From NCBI RefSeq assembly GCF_000017805.1, contig NC_009767.1, positions 186,001 through 250,000 on the forward strand: a DNA stretch of 64,000 nucleotides, in the 5' to 3' direction. Shown here in pieces: positions 28,442 through 36,952 of the stretch (positions within the stretch are counted from its first letter, which is position 1; the number at the start of each line of letters is the position of its first letter). A program made the position numbers and the translations under genes. Origin of the DNA: Roseiflexus castenholzii DSM 13941. Its GTDB lineage: Bacteria; Chloroflexota; Chloroflexia; Chloroflexales; Roseiflexaceae. The notes beneath the pieces are model-generated. The model saw only the letters and a program-made list of their open reading frames with translations. It ran no database searches and was not told where the DNA came from.

Positions 28442-28467
28442 GATCGTTAGAATCGTGTTGTCTAAGA
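28414..28467. promoter_or_regulatory. Three operator-like repeats over the promoter
   Basis: TCTTAGACAA occurs at 28414-28423 (+) and in inverse orientation at 28458-28467; a variant, TCTTGACAA, lies inverted at 28435-28443. The first and middle copies overlap the -10 and -35. The arrangement suggests binding of a dimeric repressor, identity unknown. Confidence 0.5.
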
Positions 28468-28754
28468 CCGATGCCGTGACACGTGGTTGCCACACCTCGC
28501 AGGAGCGCGGCGCTCCGCATTCATGCGATGCAGCGGCTTTACCGCCGCACCACAAAAGCAGACAAGAACCGCGCTACCGAAAGCGCAACGATCTCTCTCA
28601 CGCAGATCGTCCATGCAGCGACTGCATCACTCCTGTAATTGACAGACCCGTATGCGCAGAGTATCATGCCTTCCTGACGCGGGGACGCCTGCCGCGGCAT
28701 TGTTGCAGACACGTTATCGCGCGGCTGACCCGCGCTTGGAGAGAGGCTCTGTTG

Positions 28755-29741
28755 GTGCGCAATTGGAAGTTGTGGCTGGGGATCGTCGTTAGCGCCGTTT
28801 GCCTCTGGATTGCGCTTCGTGGACTCGACTTCCAGACCTTCTGGCAGGTCATGCGTCAGGCGAATTACTGGTGGCTCGTCCCCGGGGTCGGCGTCTATTT
28901 CCTGGCGGTTTGGGCGCGCACCTGGCGCTGGCATTATATGCTGCGCCACCTCGCACCGGTTCCGGTCTCACGCCTGTTTCCAATCGTGGTCATCGGCTAC
29001 ATGGGGAACAACGTCTACCCCGCGCGCGCGGGCGAAGTCCTCCGCTCGTATGTTCTGAAACGCAAAGAAAATGTCCCGATCAGTGCGTCGCTGGCGACTG
29101 TCGTACTCGAACGTCTCTTCGATGGTCTGGTGATGCTCCTGTTCGTCTTTGTGACGCTGCCATTCGCGCCGTTGCCGCCGGTTTACTCATCACTGGTCAC
29201 TATTCTGAGCCTCCTGTTCCTGACAGCACTCGCAGCGTTTCTGGCGCTTGCCGCTCGTCCGACGCATATGAGCCGCGCGTATGCCTGGATTGTGGATCGG
29301 TTCGTTCCTGAACGCTTCCGCGCCACCGTTCATGGGCTGTTCGATCGCTTCGTGGAAGGGTTACAGTCGCTGCGCAGCCCGCGCGACCTGGCGCTGATCT
29401 TTATGTCGTCAACGCTCATCTGGTTGACCGAAACCGGCAAGTACTGGTTTGTCATGCACGCTTTCCCGTTCGAGACGTCGTTTCTGGTGTTGATGCTTAT
29501 GACAGCGGTGGTGAATCTGTTCACCACACTCCCATCGACGCCGGGATACATCGGCACCTTCCACGTGCCGGGCATTGCGGTGCTGATGGCGTTCAACGTC
29601 GATCAGGCAGTGGCGACCAGTTATACGGTCGTGCTGCACGTGGCATTGTGGCTGCCGATCACGACGCTTGGCGCCTGGTATATGCTCGGTGAGCATCTGG
29701 GGTGGCGCGATTTTGGCAGGGCGACGGAGGCGGTTCGATGA
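28755..29741 (+). CDS. Flippase-like membrane protein (lysylphosphatidylglycerol synthase TM-domain family)
   Basis: 328 residues from GTG 28755, preceded by GGAGAGAGG (28738-28746). It has about eight membrane helices and the family motifs RTWRWHYMLRHL, IGYMGNNVYPARAGEVLRSY and LERLFDGLVMLL. The upstream ~100 codons that remain open lack membrane character and are not used. Members occur in glycolipid and cell-envelope loci and are thought to move or modify lipids. The stop overlaps the start of the FAD oxidoreductase gene by ATGA, indicating translational coupling. Confidence 0.85.
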   Translation: MRNWKLWLGIVVSAVCLWIALRGLDFQTFWQVMRQANYWWLVPGVGVYFLAVWARTWRWHYMLRHLAPVPVSRLFPIVVIGYMGNNVYPARAGEVLRSYVLKRKENVPISASLATVVLERLFDGLVMLLFVFVTLPFAPLPPVYSSLVTILSLLFLTALAAFLALAARPTHMSRAYAWIVDRFVPERFRATVHGLFDRFVEGLQSLRSPRDLALIFMSSTLIWLTETGKYWFVMHAFPFETSFLVLMLMTAVVNLFTTLPSTPGYIGTFHVPGIAVLMAFNVDQAVATSYTVVLHVALWLPITTLGAWYMLGEHLGWRDFGRATEAVR

Positions 29742-31084
29742 AAGTCGCCATCATTGGCGCGGGTGTCGCCGGGTTGACCGCCGCCTACGACCTGGCGCGC
29801 AGCGGTCATAGCGTGATTGTCTACGAAGCGGCGCCGGTTGCCGGCGGGCTTGCGTCGGGGTTCCGCGATGAACGCTGGGAGTGGCCGCTCGAACGTTTCT
29901 ATCATCACTTGTTCGAGAGCGACACTGCAATCCGGGCGCTGGTGCAGGAGATCGGATTTGCCGGCAACCTCTTCTTCCGGCGCCCGATCACGGCGCAGTG
30001 GTGGAACGGTCGCTCGTATGCGCTCGATGGCGTGCTACCGGTGCTGCGCTTCCCGGCGATTCCCTTGATCGACCGTCTGCGCTTTGGGCTGGCTGCCGTT
30101 TATCTGAAGTATGTCACAAATGACTGGCAGGCGCTCGAAAAGATGACGGCGGCGGAGTGGACGTTGCGCTGGTGTGGTCCGAACGTCTACCGCGAGATCT
30201 GGCGTCCGCTCCTGGAAGGCAAGTTCGGTCCTCATGCCGACGAGGTGAACATGGCATGGCTCTGGGCGCGGCTCAAGGCGCGTAGTTTCCGGTTGGGCTA
30301 CTTTGTCGGCGGATTTCAGGCGTTCTGCGATGCGCTGCTCGAGCGGGTGCAATCTCTTGGCGCTGTGGTGCATCTCGGCGCTCCGGTGGCAGCATTGACG
30401 CAGCTGGACGATGATGTGTGGCAGGTGACGGGCAGCGGCGTCCTTGCCGGCGCGGCTGAGGATGTTGATGCGGTGATCGTGACCGGGTCTCCGGCGCTGC
30501 TGGCACGCCTGGCGCCGAACCTGCCAACCGATTATCTCAGCCATCTGCGAACCCTACGCTCCATGGGCGCAGTGGTGATGACGATTGCGCTGCGGCAGCG
30601 GTTGCTGACCGACGGCGCCTACTGGTTGATGCCGCCAAAACGTGAGTTCCCCTTCCTGGCGCTGGTCGAACACACGAATTTCATCGAACCGGCGCGCTAT
30701 GGCGGCGATCACCTGATCTACTGCGGCGACTATCTCGATCCGGATCACGAGTATTTTCGTCTCACTCCCGATGAGTTGCTCCAACGCTTTCTCCCGGCGC
30801 TGGCGCGGGTCAATCCGCACTTCGAGCCGTCGTGGGTGCGGGCGTACTGGCTCCACCGCGAGCCTTACGCGCAGCCAATCGTGCCGATCAACCACGCGCG
30901 CAATATTCCGCCGCTGGCGACGCCGCTGCGTGGGCTGTTCTGGGCAAGTATGAGCCAGGTGTACCCCTGGGACCGCGGGACGAACTACGCTGTCGAACTG
31001 GGGCGACGTGTGGCGGCGGAGTGCCATCGGTACGCCGAGATGTTGCGGTTGCGCGGCGGCGGCGTGGCGCTGCGCGCCCGGTGA
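29738..31084 (+). CDS. FAD-dependent oxidoreductase (amine oxidase/phytoene-desaturase-like)
   Basis: 448 residues. The N-terminal dinucleotide site is MKVAIIGAGVAGLTAAYDLA with the ribose-binding acidic end VIVYEA, followed by PVAGGLASGF. The body resembles the protoporphyrinogen oxidase/phytoene desaturase/UDP-galactopyranose mutase clan (WCGPNVYREIWRPLLEGKFG) and the C terminus has LRGLFWASMSQVYPWDRG. Substrate unknown; the neighbours (flippase-like protein, epimerase, GH5) point to glycolipid or polysaccharide chemistry. ATG at 29738 with GGAGG at 29726; coupled to the upstream gene by a 4-bp overlap. Confidence 0.82.
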   Translation: MKVAIIGAGVAGLTAAYDLARSGHSVIVYEAAPVAGGLASGFRDERWEWPLERFYHHLFESDTAIRALVQEIGFAGNLFFRRPITAQWWNGRSYALDGVLPVLRFPAIPLIDRLRFGLAAVYLKYVTNDWQALEKMTAAEWTLRWCGPNVYREIWRPLLEGKFGPHADEVNMAWLWARLKARSFRLGYFVGGFQAFCDALLERVQSLGAVVHLGAPVAALTQLDDDVWQVTGSGVLAGAAEDVDAVIVTGSPALLARLAPNLPTDYLSHLRTLRSMGAVVMTIALRQRLLTDGAYWLMPPKREFPFLALVEHTNFIEPARYGGDHLIYCGDYLDPDHEYFRLTPDELLQRFLPALARVNPHFEPSWVRAYWLHREPYAQPIVPINHARNIPPLATPLRGLFWASMSQVYPWDRGTNYAVELGRRVAAECHRYAEMLRLRGGGVALRAR

Positions 31085-31089
31085 TTCGT

Positions 31090-31428
31090 ATGGCGGATGC
31101 GACAACAGCCTGGGTGACGGCAATCGGCGGTGCGCTCATGGCGGCGCTGGCGGCGCTGTTGCCCTGGTTTCGCCTGCGACTCGGCGGGAAGCCCTGGGAT
31201 GAGGTTTTCAGCAATCCGCGACTGCGCCGGATCGCGCGCATTCAAGAGCGGTTGGCACAGGGGTCGCTAGGGGCGATGGGTGCAGGATTCCTCGTTTCCG
31301 GCGCCGGTGTGTTACTGAACCTTCCTCCCGTTCCGGCGCAACTTGTCGTCTCGATCTGCTACGGATTGGCGCTTGCCGGGTTGGTGGCGCAGGTGGCGCT
31401 TATCATTCGCTCGCGCCGGATTGAGTGA
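31090..31428 (+). CDS. Small membrane protein, unknown function
   Basis: 112 residues with about three hydrophobic helices (AIGGALMAALAALLPWF, GFLVSGAGVLLNL, LVVSICYGLALAGLVAQVALII). The middle has the basic segment NPRLRRIARIQERLAQ, presumably cytoplasmic. ATG at 31090 is used; a GTG at 31081 overlaps the previous stop as GTGA and is an equally good coupled start. Not recognised; it is probably co-transcribed with the FAD oxidoreductase. Confidence 0.6.
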   Translation: MADATTAWVTAIGGALMAALAALLPWFRLRLGGKPWDEVFSNPRLRRIARIQERLAQGSLGAMGAGFLVSGAGVLLNLPPVPAQLVVSICYGLALAGLVAQVALIIRSRRIE

Positions 31429-31494
31429 GGATGAAACGTCGGTGAACCGTTCGTTGCGCATCGTTCGTCGCTTTTCTTGCGCTGATCAGCGGCT

Positions 31495-31524
31495 TTCACC
31501 GTTTTTCGCCCTATGCGCTATAAT
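31495..31524 (+). promoter_or_regulatory. Probable promoter for the epimerase-GH5 pair
   Basis: TTCACC (31495-31500) and a perfect TATAAT (31519-31524), spacer 18. The expected transcript starts near 31531, about 150 nt before the epimerase ATG at 31680. The leader has no gene that I can support. Confidence 0.45.
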
Positions 31525-31679
31525 AGCGCGCAATAATTGCTTGAAACAACAGGCACAGAGGTCCTCGTGATGCAGGCGCGCCGCCCGTGCTCCCGCAGGA
31601 TGACCATCCTGCGCGTGCTGTCAGAATCCGACCAACATCGACGCGCTTCTTTGCACTGAATGTGAGACTCACAACGACT

Positions 31680-32657
31680 ATGCACAACGAACGTTTCCTG
31701 ATCACCGGCGCGCTGGGATGTATCGGCGCCTGGACGGTTCGTAACCTGGCGCGCGAAGGGACGCCGGTCGTTGTCTTCGACCTGGCGAACGATCCGCGCC
31801 GCCTGAAGCTGATTATGTCCAACGAGGAATTGGCGCAGGTGACGTTTGTGACCGGCGATATTACTGATCTGGAAGCACTCGAACGCGCGCTCGACGAGCA
31901 TGCCATTACGCGCGTCATTCATCTGGCGGCGCTTCAGATACCGTTTGTGCGCGCCAATCCGCCGCTTGGCGCGCGCGTCAATGTCGTCGGTACGGTCAAT
32001 GTGTTCGAGGCGGTGGCGCGTCGCCGCGACCGGATCGGCAGCGTGGTCTATGCTTCGTCGGCAGCGGTGTACGATGCAGTCGACGCCGGTGCGTCCGGCG
32101 TGGTTGCGCACGGCGCTATTGGGCATCCGACGACGCTGTATGGCGTGTTCAAGCAAGCCAACGAAGGCACGGCGCGCGTCTACTGGCAGGATGCGCGTGT
32201 ACCGAGCATTGGTCTGCGCCCATACATCGTCTACGGTCCGGGGCGCGACCAGGGATTGACGTCGAGTCCGACGAAGGCGATGGTTGCGGCTGCGCTCGGC
32301 AAAGCGTACCACATTCCGTATGGCGGGCGCGCCGCCTACCAGTACGCCGATGATGTGGCGCGCACCTTCATCGCCTGCGCGCGCGCGCCGTTCGAGGGCG
32401 CCGAGATTTTCAACCTGCGCGGCAGTGTGGCGACGATGGGCGAGATAGTGGCAGCCATCGAGGCGGCGGCGCCGGAGACGCGTGGGTTGATTACCTTCGA
32501 TGAGAAGCCGCTCCCCTTCCCGGAAGAATTCGACGCCACGCCACTCGAGCGGTTGATCGGCGCGTTGCCGTTTACGCCGTTGGAACAGGCGGTCGCCGAG
32601 ACGATTGCACTGTTTCGCCAACGGATCGCAGAAGGCGTTATGCCCGACACGGTGTAG
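31680..32657 (+). CDS. NAD-dependent epimerase/dehydratase (extended SDR)
   Basis: 325 residues from ATG 31680 (MHNERFLITGA). NAD-binding GALGCIGAWTVRNLA (one Gly spacing of the usual TGxxGxxG), the DITDLEAL/HLAAL block, catalytic Ser region VVYASSAAVYDA and the catalytic Tyr-Lys as YGVFK. The family converts nucleotide sugars or other alcohols; UDP-glucose epimerase-like chemistry is possible but cannot be pinned down. It starts a two-gene unit with the GH5 gene, whose ATG lies five bases after this stop. Confidence 0.85.
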   Translation: MHNERFLITGALGCIGAWTVRNLAREGTPVVVFDLANDPRRLKLIMSNEELAQVTFVTGDITDLEALERALDEHAITRVIHLAALQIPFVRANPPLGARVNVVGTVNVFEAVARRRDRIGSVVYASSAAVYDAVDAGASGVVAHGAIGHPTTLYGVFKQANEGTARVYWQDARVPSIGLRPYIVYGPGRDQGLTSSPTKAMVAAALGKAYHIPYGGRAAYQYADDVARTFIACARAPFEGAEIFNLRGSVATMGEIVAAIEAAAPETRGLITFDEKPLPFPEEFDATPLERLIGALPFTPLEQAVAETIALFRQRIAEGVMPDTV

Positions 32658-32662
32658 CGCCA

Positions 32663-33784
32663 ATGAACCGCCGCACGTTCATCCAGTTTGCCGCTGCCGC
32701 CGCATCACTGAGTGTCGCCGGATGCTCAATACCGGGCGGCGTTCCCGCCAATCGATTGGCGCGCCTGGCGCGCGGCGTCAATATGAGCCACTGGTTTGCT
32801 CAGGCGCCCTTTTCCCGCGCCACGCTCCAATCGCGCCACACTGCCGACGAGTTTCGCGCGCTGCGTCGGGTTGGTCTGACCCACGTGCGCTTTCCGCTCG
32901 ATCCGTATGTGCTCTTCAGTGAACGCAATCCGGCGCGCCTCGACCCCGACCGGTTGCCGTTGCTCGACGCGGCGCTCGATATGATCCTCCAGGCGGACCT
33001 GGCGGTAATTGTGGAATTGCACCCGGAAGATCGCTTTGTGGACCGGCTGGCGACTGATGACAGATTTGTCGATGCGGTCGTTCAATTCTGGCGCGCGCTG
33101 GCGATGCACCTCAGCGCACGCGATCCAGAGTGGGTGTTCCTGGAGGCGCTGAACGAGGCGCACTTCGACAACCCGCCGCGCTGGGAAGCGGTGCTGCGCC
33201 GTTTTCTGGCAGCGATGCGCGACGGCGCACCACGCCATACGCTGATCGCCAGTGGCGATGGGTGGGCCAGCATCGATGGGTTGGTGCAACTCACGCCGGT
33301 GGCGGATCGCAACGTGGTCTACAACTTCCACTTCTACGAACCGTTCGAGTTCACCCATCAGGGCGCAACGTGGGGGTATGAGATGTGGCGACACTACCGC
33401 GGCGTTCCCTACCCCGTCGATGCCGAACGGATTGCGGCAGCGCTGGCAATCATCGACAACCCGCGGGCGCGGGATGAGATCCGTTTCTATGGGCAGAGCG
33501 GCTGGGGCGCGACGCGCATTGGCATGCGCCTCGATCAGGCAGCGGCGTGGGGAGCGCAGCACAATGTGCCGCTGACCTGCAACGAATTCGGGGTCTACCG
33601 GCTGATCTCCACGCCTGCGGACCGTATCGCATGGCTGACCGACGTGCGCGCGGCGCTCGAACAGCGCCGGATCGGTTGGGCGATGTGGGACTACGCTGGC
33701 GGCTTCAGCCTGACGCGCGACGGCATGAATGACCGATCGCTCGACGATGCGACGCTGCGGGCGCTGGGGTTGTCGGCGCCTTGA
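32663..33784 (+). CDS. Exported glycoside hydrolase family 5 lipoprotein
   Basis: 373 residues. The N terminus MNRRTFIQFAAAAASLSVAGC has a twin-arginine motif and a lipobox (SVAGC), so it is probably folded before export and then lipid-anchored at Cys 21. The GH5 (cellulase-like) TIM barrel follows: GVNMSHWF, GLTHVRFPLDP, acid/base Glu in FLEALNEAHFDN, NFHFYEPFEFTHQG and the nucleophile Glu in LTCNEFGVY. It should cut beta-glucans or beta-mannans outside the cell. Its operon partner is a sugar epimerase-like enzyme. Confidence 0.88.
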   Translation: MNRRTFIQFAAAAASLSVAGCSIPGGVPANRLARLARGVNMSHWFAQAPFSRATLQSRHTADEFRALRRVGLTHVRFPLDPYVLFSERNPARLDPDRLPLLDAALDMILQADLAVIVELHPEDRFVDRLATDDRFVDAVVQFWRALAMHLSARDPEWVFLEALNEAHFDNPPRWEAVLRRFLAAMRDGAPRHTLIASGDGWASIDGLVQLTPVADRNVVYNFHFYEPFEFTHQGATWGYEMWRHYRGVPYPVDAERIAAALAIIDNPRARDEIRFYGQSGWGATRIGMRLDQAAAWGAQHNVPLTCNEFGVYRLISTPADRIAWLTDVRAALEQRRIGWAMWDYAGGFSLTRDGMNDRSLDDATLRALGLSAP

Positions 33785-34083
33785 GAAAGAACGCGGATTC
33801 GTTCATAAGATCTGGCTCAGCCACACCTCTGTGTGCGCACACCCTCGAATGTCAGAAGCGTGCGTACCATCCACGAAGGGCACGAAAGAGCACGAAGAGC
33901 GGAGCATACGCTCTATGCCGCTTTCCCTCGGCACGCTGCACAAAGATGGATTTTCCGGCATGCCTTTATGGCGCGTCTCCCATCTTGAGCTTTGGGACGG
34001 CAGCCCCGCACTGCTACCGAATGGTGCGTCATGGCGGCGTCGTGGGGTACCATATTCCTGATCTCTCCTGTTCAGGAGAGCGT
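33785..34083. other. Gene-poor stretch between the GH5 gene and the Uma2 remnant
   Basis: About 300 bases with no supportable gene. A CACGAAGGGCACGAAAGAG-type segment near 33876 resembles the small repeat later inserted in the Uma2 remnant. Confidence 0.35.
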
Positions 34084-34241
34084 ATGACGGCAACCTCTCC
34101 TTTCCCGGCTGTCTCGTCGTTGCGCTACGCTCGGTTGACGCCGATTGGAACCACGAGCGCTGGACGACATTGCCGGACGACGGGAATCGCTACGAAGTGA
34201 TTGATGGAGTGTTATTCGTGACGACAGCGCCCAGTTTTTTT

Positions 34242-34361
34242 ATCAATGAGTCCGCTGCACAAAGGCTTAACCGCCAAGGACACGAAGCGCACGAAGGTGA
34301 ATTGACGAGCATTTCCTTTGTGTCCCTTTGTGACCTTCGTGGTTGCTTTGTGCAGTGAAGT
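34242..34361. repeat. Small palindromic insertion in the Uma2 remnant
   Basis: About 120 bp, with the near-inverted arms CTGCACAAAG and CTTTGTGCAG and flanking copies of ATCAATG (34242-34248 and 34363-34369). The interior has the GACACGAAG/CTTCGTGG-type words that recur near 33876 and 44085-44130. Confidence 0.6.
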
Positions 34362-34660
34362 CATCAATGGATTGCGCTTCAGTTAATTGCGCAGATTGAC
34401 CGACACGGGAAAGCATGGACGGTGTGGGCGCCGGTCGGCGTGCGGATGCCTGGCTGTGATCCCGCCCAGCCGGATATTGTCGTAGTGCGTCACGAGGACA
34501 GCCACATCATCCACGACCGCCGTATTAACGGCGTATCGGCGCTGATCGTCGAGGTGTTGTCGTCATCGAACCCTGAGACTGATAAAACCATCAAGCGCGC
34601 CGCGTATGCGCGTGCAGGCGTGCCGGAATACTGGATTGTGCGCCCTGCATCGCGTGCTGT

Positions 34661-34810
34661 CTACCAATTACCTGTGACCATCCGGCATGGTCACCCCGAG
34701 CAGCGCGAGGGGTCGTGCGCGACCCGCTCAGATTCCTCGCTGCGTTTACCCTGAGCGAAGCGAAGGGCTCGGAATGACCAGCACGCGGCATCTTCAATCG
34801 TCATTGGTAG
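34661..34810 (-). repeat. MITE-like repeat, copy 5
   Basis: Inverted copy starting CTACCAATTACCTGTG and ending CAATCGTCATTGGTAG. It shares the internal variant TTTACCCTGAGCGAAGCGAA with copy 7, so two sub-lineages exist. It splits the Uma2 remnant. Confidence 0.85.
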
Positions 34811-34979
34811 TCATCCTCTCCACATCCTCCGACCCGGCCAGCGGCATCTTCCTGCACACCACGCTGGCACACTCACTTTGCCGACGCTCCCTTTCCGCGC
34901 ACCCATCGCCGGTTACTTTGCCGATTCGCCGGATGATGAGACAGTATGATCGATGAGCGTCGGCGTCAGGTCATCGCGC

Positions 34980-35768
34980 CTATGAGCGCGCCTTCTTTTT
35001 CGGCGCCGGTTTCAACTCCAGGATGGTCCTGTTGCCCTTCTGTTGCACGGCAACCACTTCGACGCGGGCGGTATTGCCTGCCGAATACCGTGCGGTATTG
35101 CGATCCGGGATCGTTTCGGCGCGTATGACGCCAATCACGCGCTTCGGGTTAAAATTTTTCACCTTCACCGCGACAGCGTCTTCATCAACCTCCAGCACCT
35201 CGCCGGAAAAGACCTCTCCTGGCAGGGGAATACTCGCAGGCGGCGCGGGTGGTGCGGTCTGCGCTGCGGGCGGCGCGGGCGATGGAGCGGAAGGCGGGCG
35301 CGCAGCAGGCTGCGCCAGGGACGGGGATGGTCGGGCAGGCGCAGATTGCGTTGCGGAAGGCGGGCGCGACGGGGCGGGGGACGGAAGCGGGTCAGAGGAA
35401 GGGGTGGGAACATGAACAACATCAAGGGGTTGACGCTCCTCCTCTGGCACGGCATTGTAGTACCTGAGCAAACGGATTGCCCATGCCAGTATAAGCACCA
35501 TGTTGGGCGGTGACAGGTTGCACAAATGCTGCTGGCTCGCTTCCAGCAGATGACTGTAGTACTTAATCGTCTGGTTCGAGCGGATAACGGCGCGACCGTT
35601 GTTGCCAATCGCCTGTAGATAGGCAAAATAGGCTTTGCTATCCTTTTGAGCGCGCAAATACGCCAGCGCCTTTTGCGCTTCGTTCGGGTCAACGCGCGCA
35701 GCGCACAGATCGAGCGCCATAGCTGATGCGCGTTCCATCAAGTCGTTTGTCATTCCGGTATTTCGCAT
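34980..35768 (-). CDS. Helical domain plus S1-like RNA-binding domain protein next to the CRISPR operon
   Basis: 262 residues from ATG 35768 (MRNTGMTNDLMERA) with GGGAG eight bases upstream. Three parts: residues about 1-105 are helical (RSNQTIKYYSHLLEA, NMVLILAWAIRLLRYY), about 110-180 are a Pro/Ala/Ser linker, and about 183-255 look like an S1/OB fold (GEVFSGEVLEVDEDAVAVKV, then GVIRAETIPDR). A basic tail KPAPKKKARS ends it. I do not recognise the helical domain. It is on the same strand as the CRISPR-Cas genes, 225 bases after the last cas7 stop, with a MITE between. RNA binding is likely; a link to crRNA or target RNA is a guess. Confidence 0.65.
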   Translation of the reverse strand: MRNTGMTNDLMERASAMALDLCAARVDPNEAQKALAYLRAQKDSKAYFAYLQAIGNNGRAVIRSNQTIKYYSHLLEASQQHLCNLSPPNMVLILAWAIRLLRYYNAVPEEERQPLDVVHVPTPSSDPLPSPAPSRPPSATQSAPARPSPSLAQPAARPPSAPSPAPPAAQTAPPAPPASIPLPGEVFSGEVLEVDEDAVAVKVKNFNPKRVIGVIRAETIPDRNTARYSAGNTARVEVVAVQQKGNRTILELKPAPKKKARS

Positions 35769-35785
35769 AGTGCCCACTCCCAGGC

Positions 35786-35791
35786 ATTATA
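35786..35791 (-). promoter_or_regulatory. TATAAT at the MITE end upstream of the S1 gene
   Basis: Read on the minus strand the last bases of MITE copy 6 and the host make TGGTATAAT, an extended -10 (TGnTATAAT). It is 18 bases from ATG 35768, so the leader would be very short and begin near the Shine-Dalgarno GGGAG. Confidence 0.45.
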
Positions 35792-35915
35792 CCAATGACG
35801 CTTGACGATGCCGCATGCGTGTTATTCCGAGCGCAGCGAGGAATCTGCGCGGGTCGCACACGACCCCTCGCGCTGCGCGGGGTGACCATGCCGGATGTGC
35901 ACAGGGAATTGGTAT
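35789..35915 (+). repeat. MITE-like repeat, copy 6
   Basis: 127 bp, ATACCAATGAC to GAATTGGTAT. It lies between the last cas7 gene and the S1 gene. It has one internal GTTATTCCGAGCGCAGCGA unit. Confidence 0.85.
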
Positions 35916-35933
35916 TATTGGACACCCGGCAGG

Positions 35934-35960
35934 CGCTGGCTTCGACAGGCTCAGCCAGCG
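35934..35960. repeat. Hairpin repeat near the end of the CRISPR operon
   Basis: CGCTGGCT and AGCCAGCG form an 8-bp stem around TCGACAGGCTC. A related sequence is at 62229-62265 (GGCTGAGCCTGTCGCAGCC). No T-run follows on the minus strand, so terminator function is uncertain. Confidence 0.4.
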
Positions 35961-35992
35961 TCGAACGCATGACAGGTCAAAAGGAACTGAAT

Positions 35993-36952
35993 CTAATAAC
36001 TCCGATCTGGACACTGGCGGTCGTCGCGTGGCCAGCGCAGGATGTCTGCCAGGCGACGCGCCTGATCCTCTAAGACCAACCGTTCGTTAAGCGCTGCTTG
36101 AAGCAATGCCGGAATGTCTCTCGCCTGCGGTGCAGGCATGTCGAAATCGGTGTACCACTGCTGCATTGATTCCGTGATCTCAACCTTTGGCTCGACCACC
36201 TCAATGGTCCCCAGACACGCCGGTTTTCCGCCTCCTAGCTTGGGATACCATCGCGGCTCGCCCAGCCCCAGGGCAATCAGGAGCAGACCAAGTTCACCCG
36301 GCGTCAGGTTCTCGAAATCCATCCGAAACGTCAACGTGCTACCGACCGAACACACTTCGAGCGGCAGGTCGCCAGATGCCGGTTTGCCGTGCATGTAGAA
36401 CTTGCGACCTTTCAGGCTGCGGCTCTGGTCCAGATAGATCGGCGCCTCGGGGCGAGGACGAAACAGTTGCGGCGCGCCCCGGATTTCGGTCTGCCCGCCG
36501 GTGAGGACGGCATCCCCGAAGCGTACCTGTCCCTGATACCCCAGAGCGCCGAAGATCCGCTGTGCGACATCCAGGCATTCCGGTTTGTCTGACGGTTTGA
36601 GTTTGTGTGGGAGTTGACGCGCGCGCGTCACACTCACCGAAGAAGAAGAAATCGCTTCGACGATACTGCGAATGCATCCCTTAAGGGATGTTCCCGGGAT
36701 GACCGGTGTGCCGTTGACGCGGAAATGCGCCTTGACCATCGGATAACGTTGATTGCTGGTTTGTTCGAGCAGACCAGAGGCGACATGCACTGGCGAACGT
36801 GCGATAAGTTGCGCGTGCAGCGCACCGTTCAGGTGCGTATAGCGATGATGTCCTTCGGGCGCGCGGCACTCGACTCGTGACGCCAACGGTACAAAATCAT
36901 ACGGTTTGGGCAGCGGTTGGGCGCCGCCACGGTTGCGCCGGTCGTTGCTCAT
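35993..36952 (-). CDS. Type III-D Cas7-family RAMP protein (TIGR03986-like)
   Basis: 319 residues from ATG 36952 (MSNDRRNRGG), overlapping the csx19-like stop as ATGA. Features: PYDFVPLASRVE and GHHRYTHLNGALHAQLIA (first RRM strand), the RAMP loop NGTPVIPGTSLKGCIRS and a late Gly-rich loop PKLGGGKPACLGTIEVVE. This form matches the Cas7-like proteins that start 'PYxFVPL' in III-D loci. The region where other Cas7 proteins carry the catalytic Asp reads SNQRYPMVKAHFR, with no Asp, so this subunit probably does not cut target RNA. It is the last gene of the operon. Confidence 0.85.
   Translation of the reverse strand: MSNDRRNRGGAQPLPKPYDFVPLASRVECRAPEGHHRYTHLNGALHAQLIARSPVHVASGLLEQTSNQRYPMVKAHFRVNGTPVIPGTSLKGCIRSIVEAISSSSVSVTRARQLPHKLKPSDKPECLDVAQRIFGALGYQGQVRFGDAVLTGGQTEIRGAPQLFRPRPEAPIYLDQSRSLKGRKFYMHGKPASGDLPLEVCSVGSTLTFRMDFENLTPGELGLLLIALGLGEPRWYPKLGGGKPACLGTIEVVEPKVEITESMQQWYTDFDMPAPQARDIPALLQAALNERLVLEDQARRLADILRWPRDDRQCPDRSY

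Larger units (their letters stand above)
34084..34949 (+). pseudogene. Uma2-family (PD-D/ExK-like) protein remnant, split by two repeats
   Basis: Fragments of one Uma2/DUF820 protein occur in order. TLPDDGNRYEVIDGVLFV (frame of 34170) is the N-terminal part, QPDIVVVRHED and IVEVLSSSNPETDKTIK then YARAGVPEYWIV (frame of 34422) are the nuclease-like core, and FADSPDDETV (stop 34947-34949) is the C terminus. A roughly 120-bp repeat at 34242-34361 and MITE copy 5 at 34661-34810 interrupt it. Removing the first insertion rejoins the frame as SFFHQWIALQ. The 5' end also needs a frameshift relative to ATG 34084, so the gene is dead. Confidence 0.8.
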
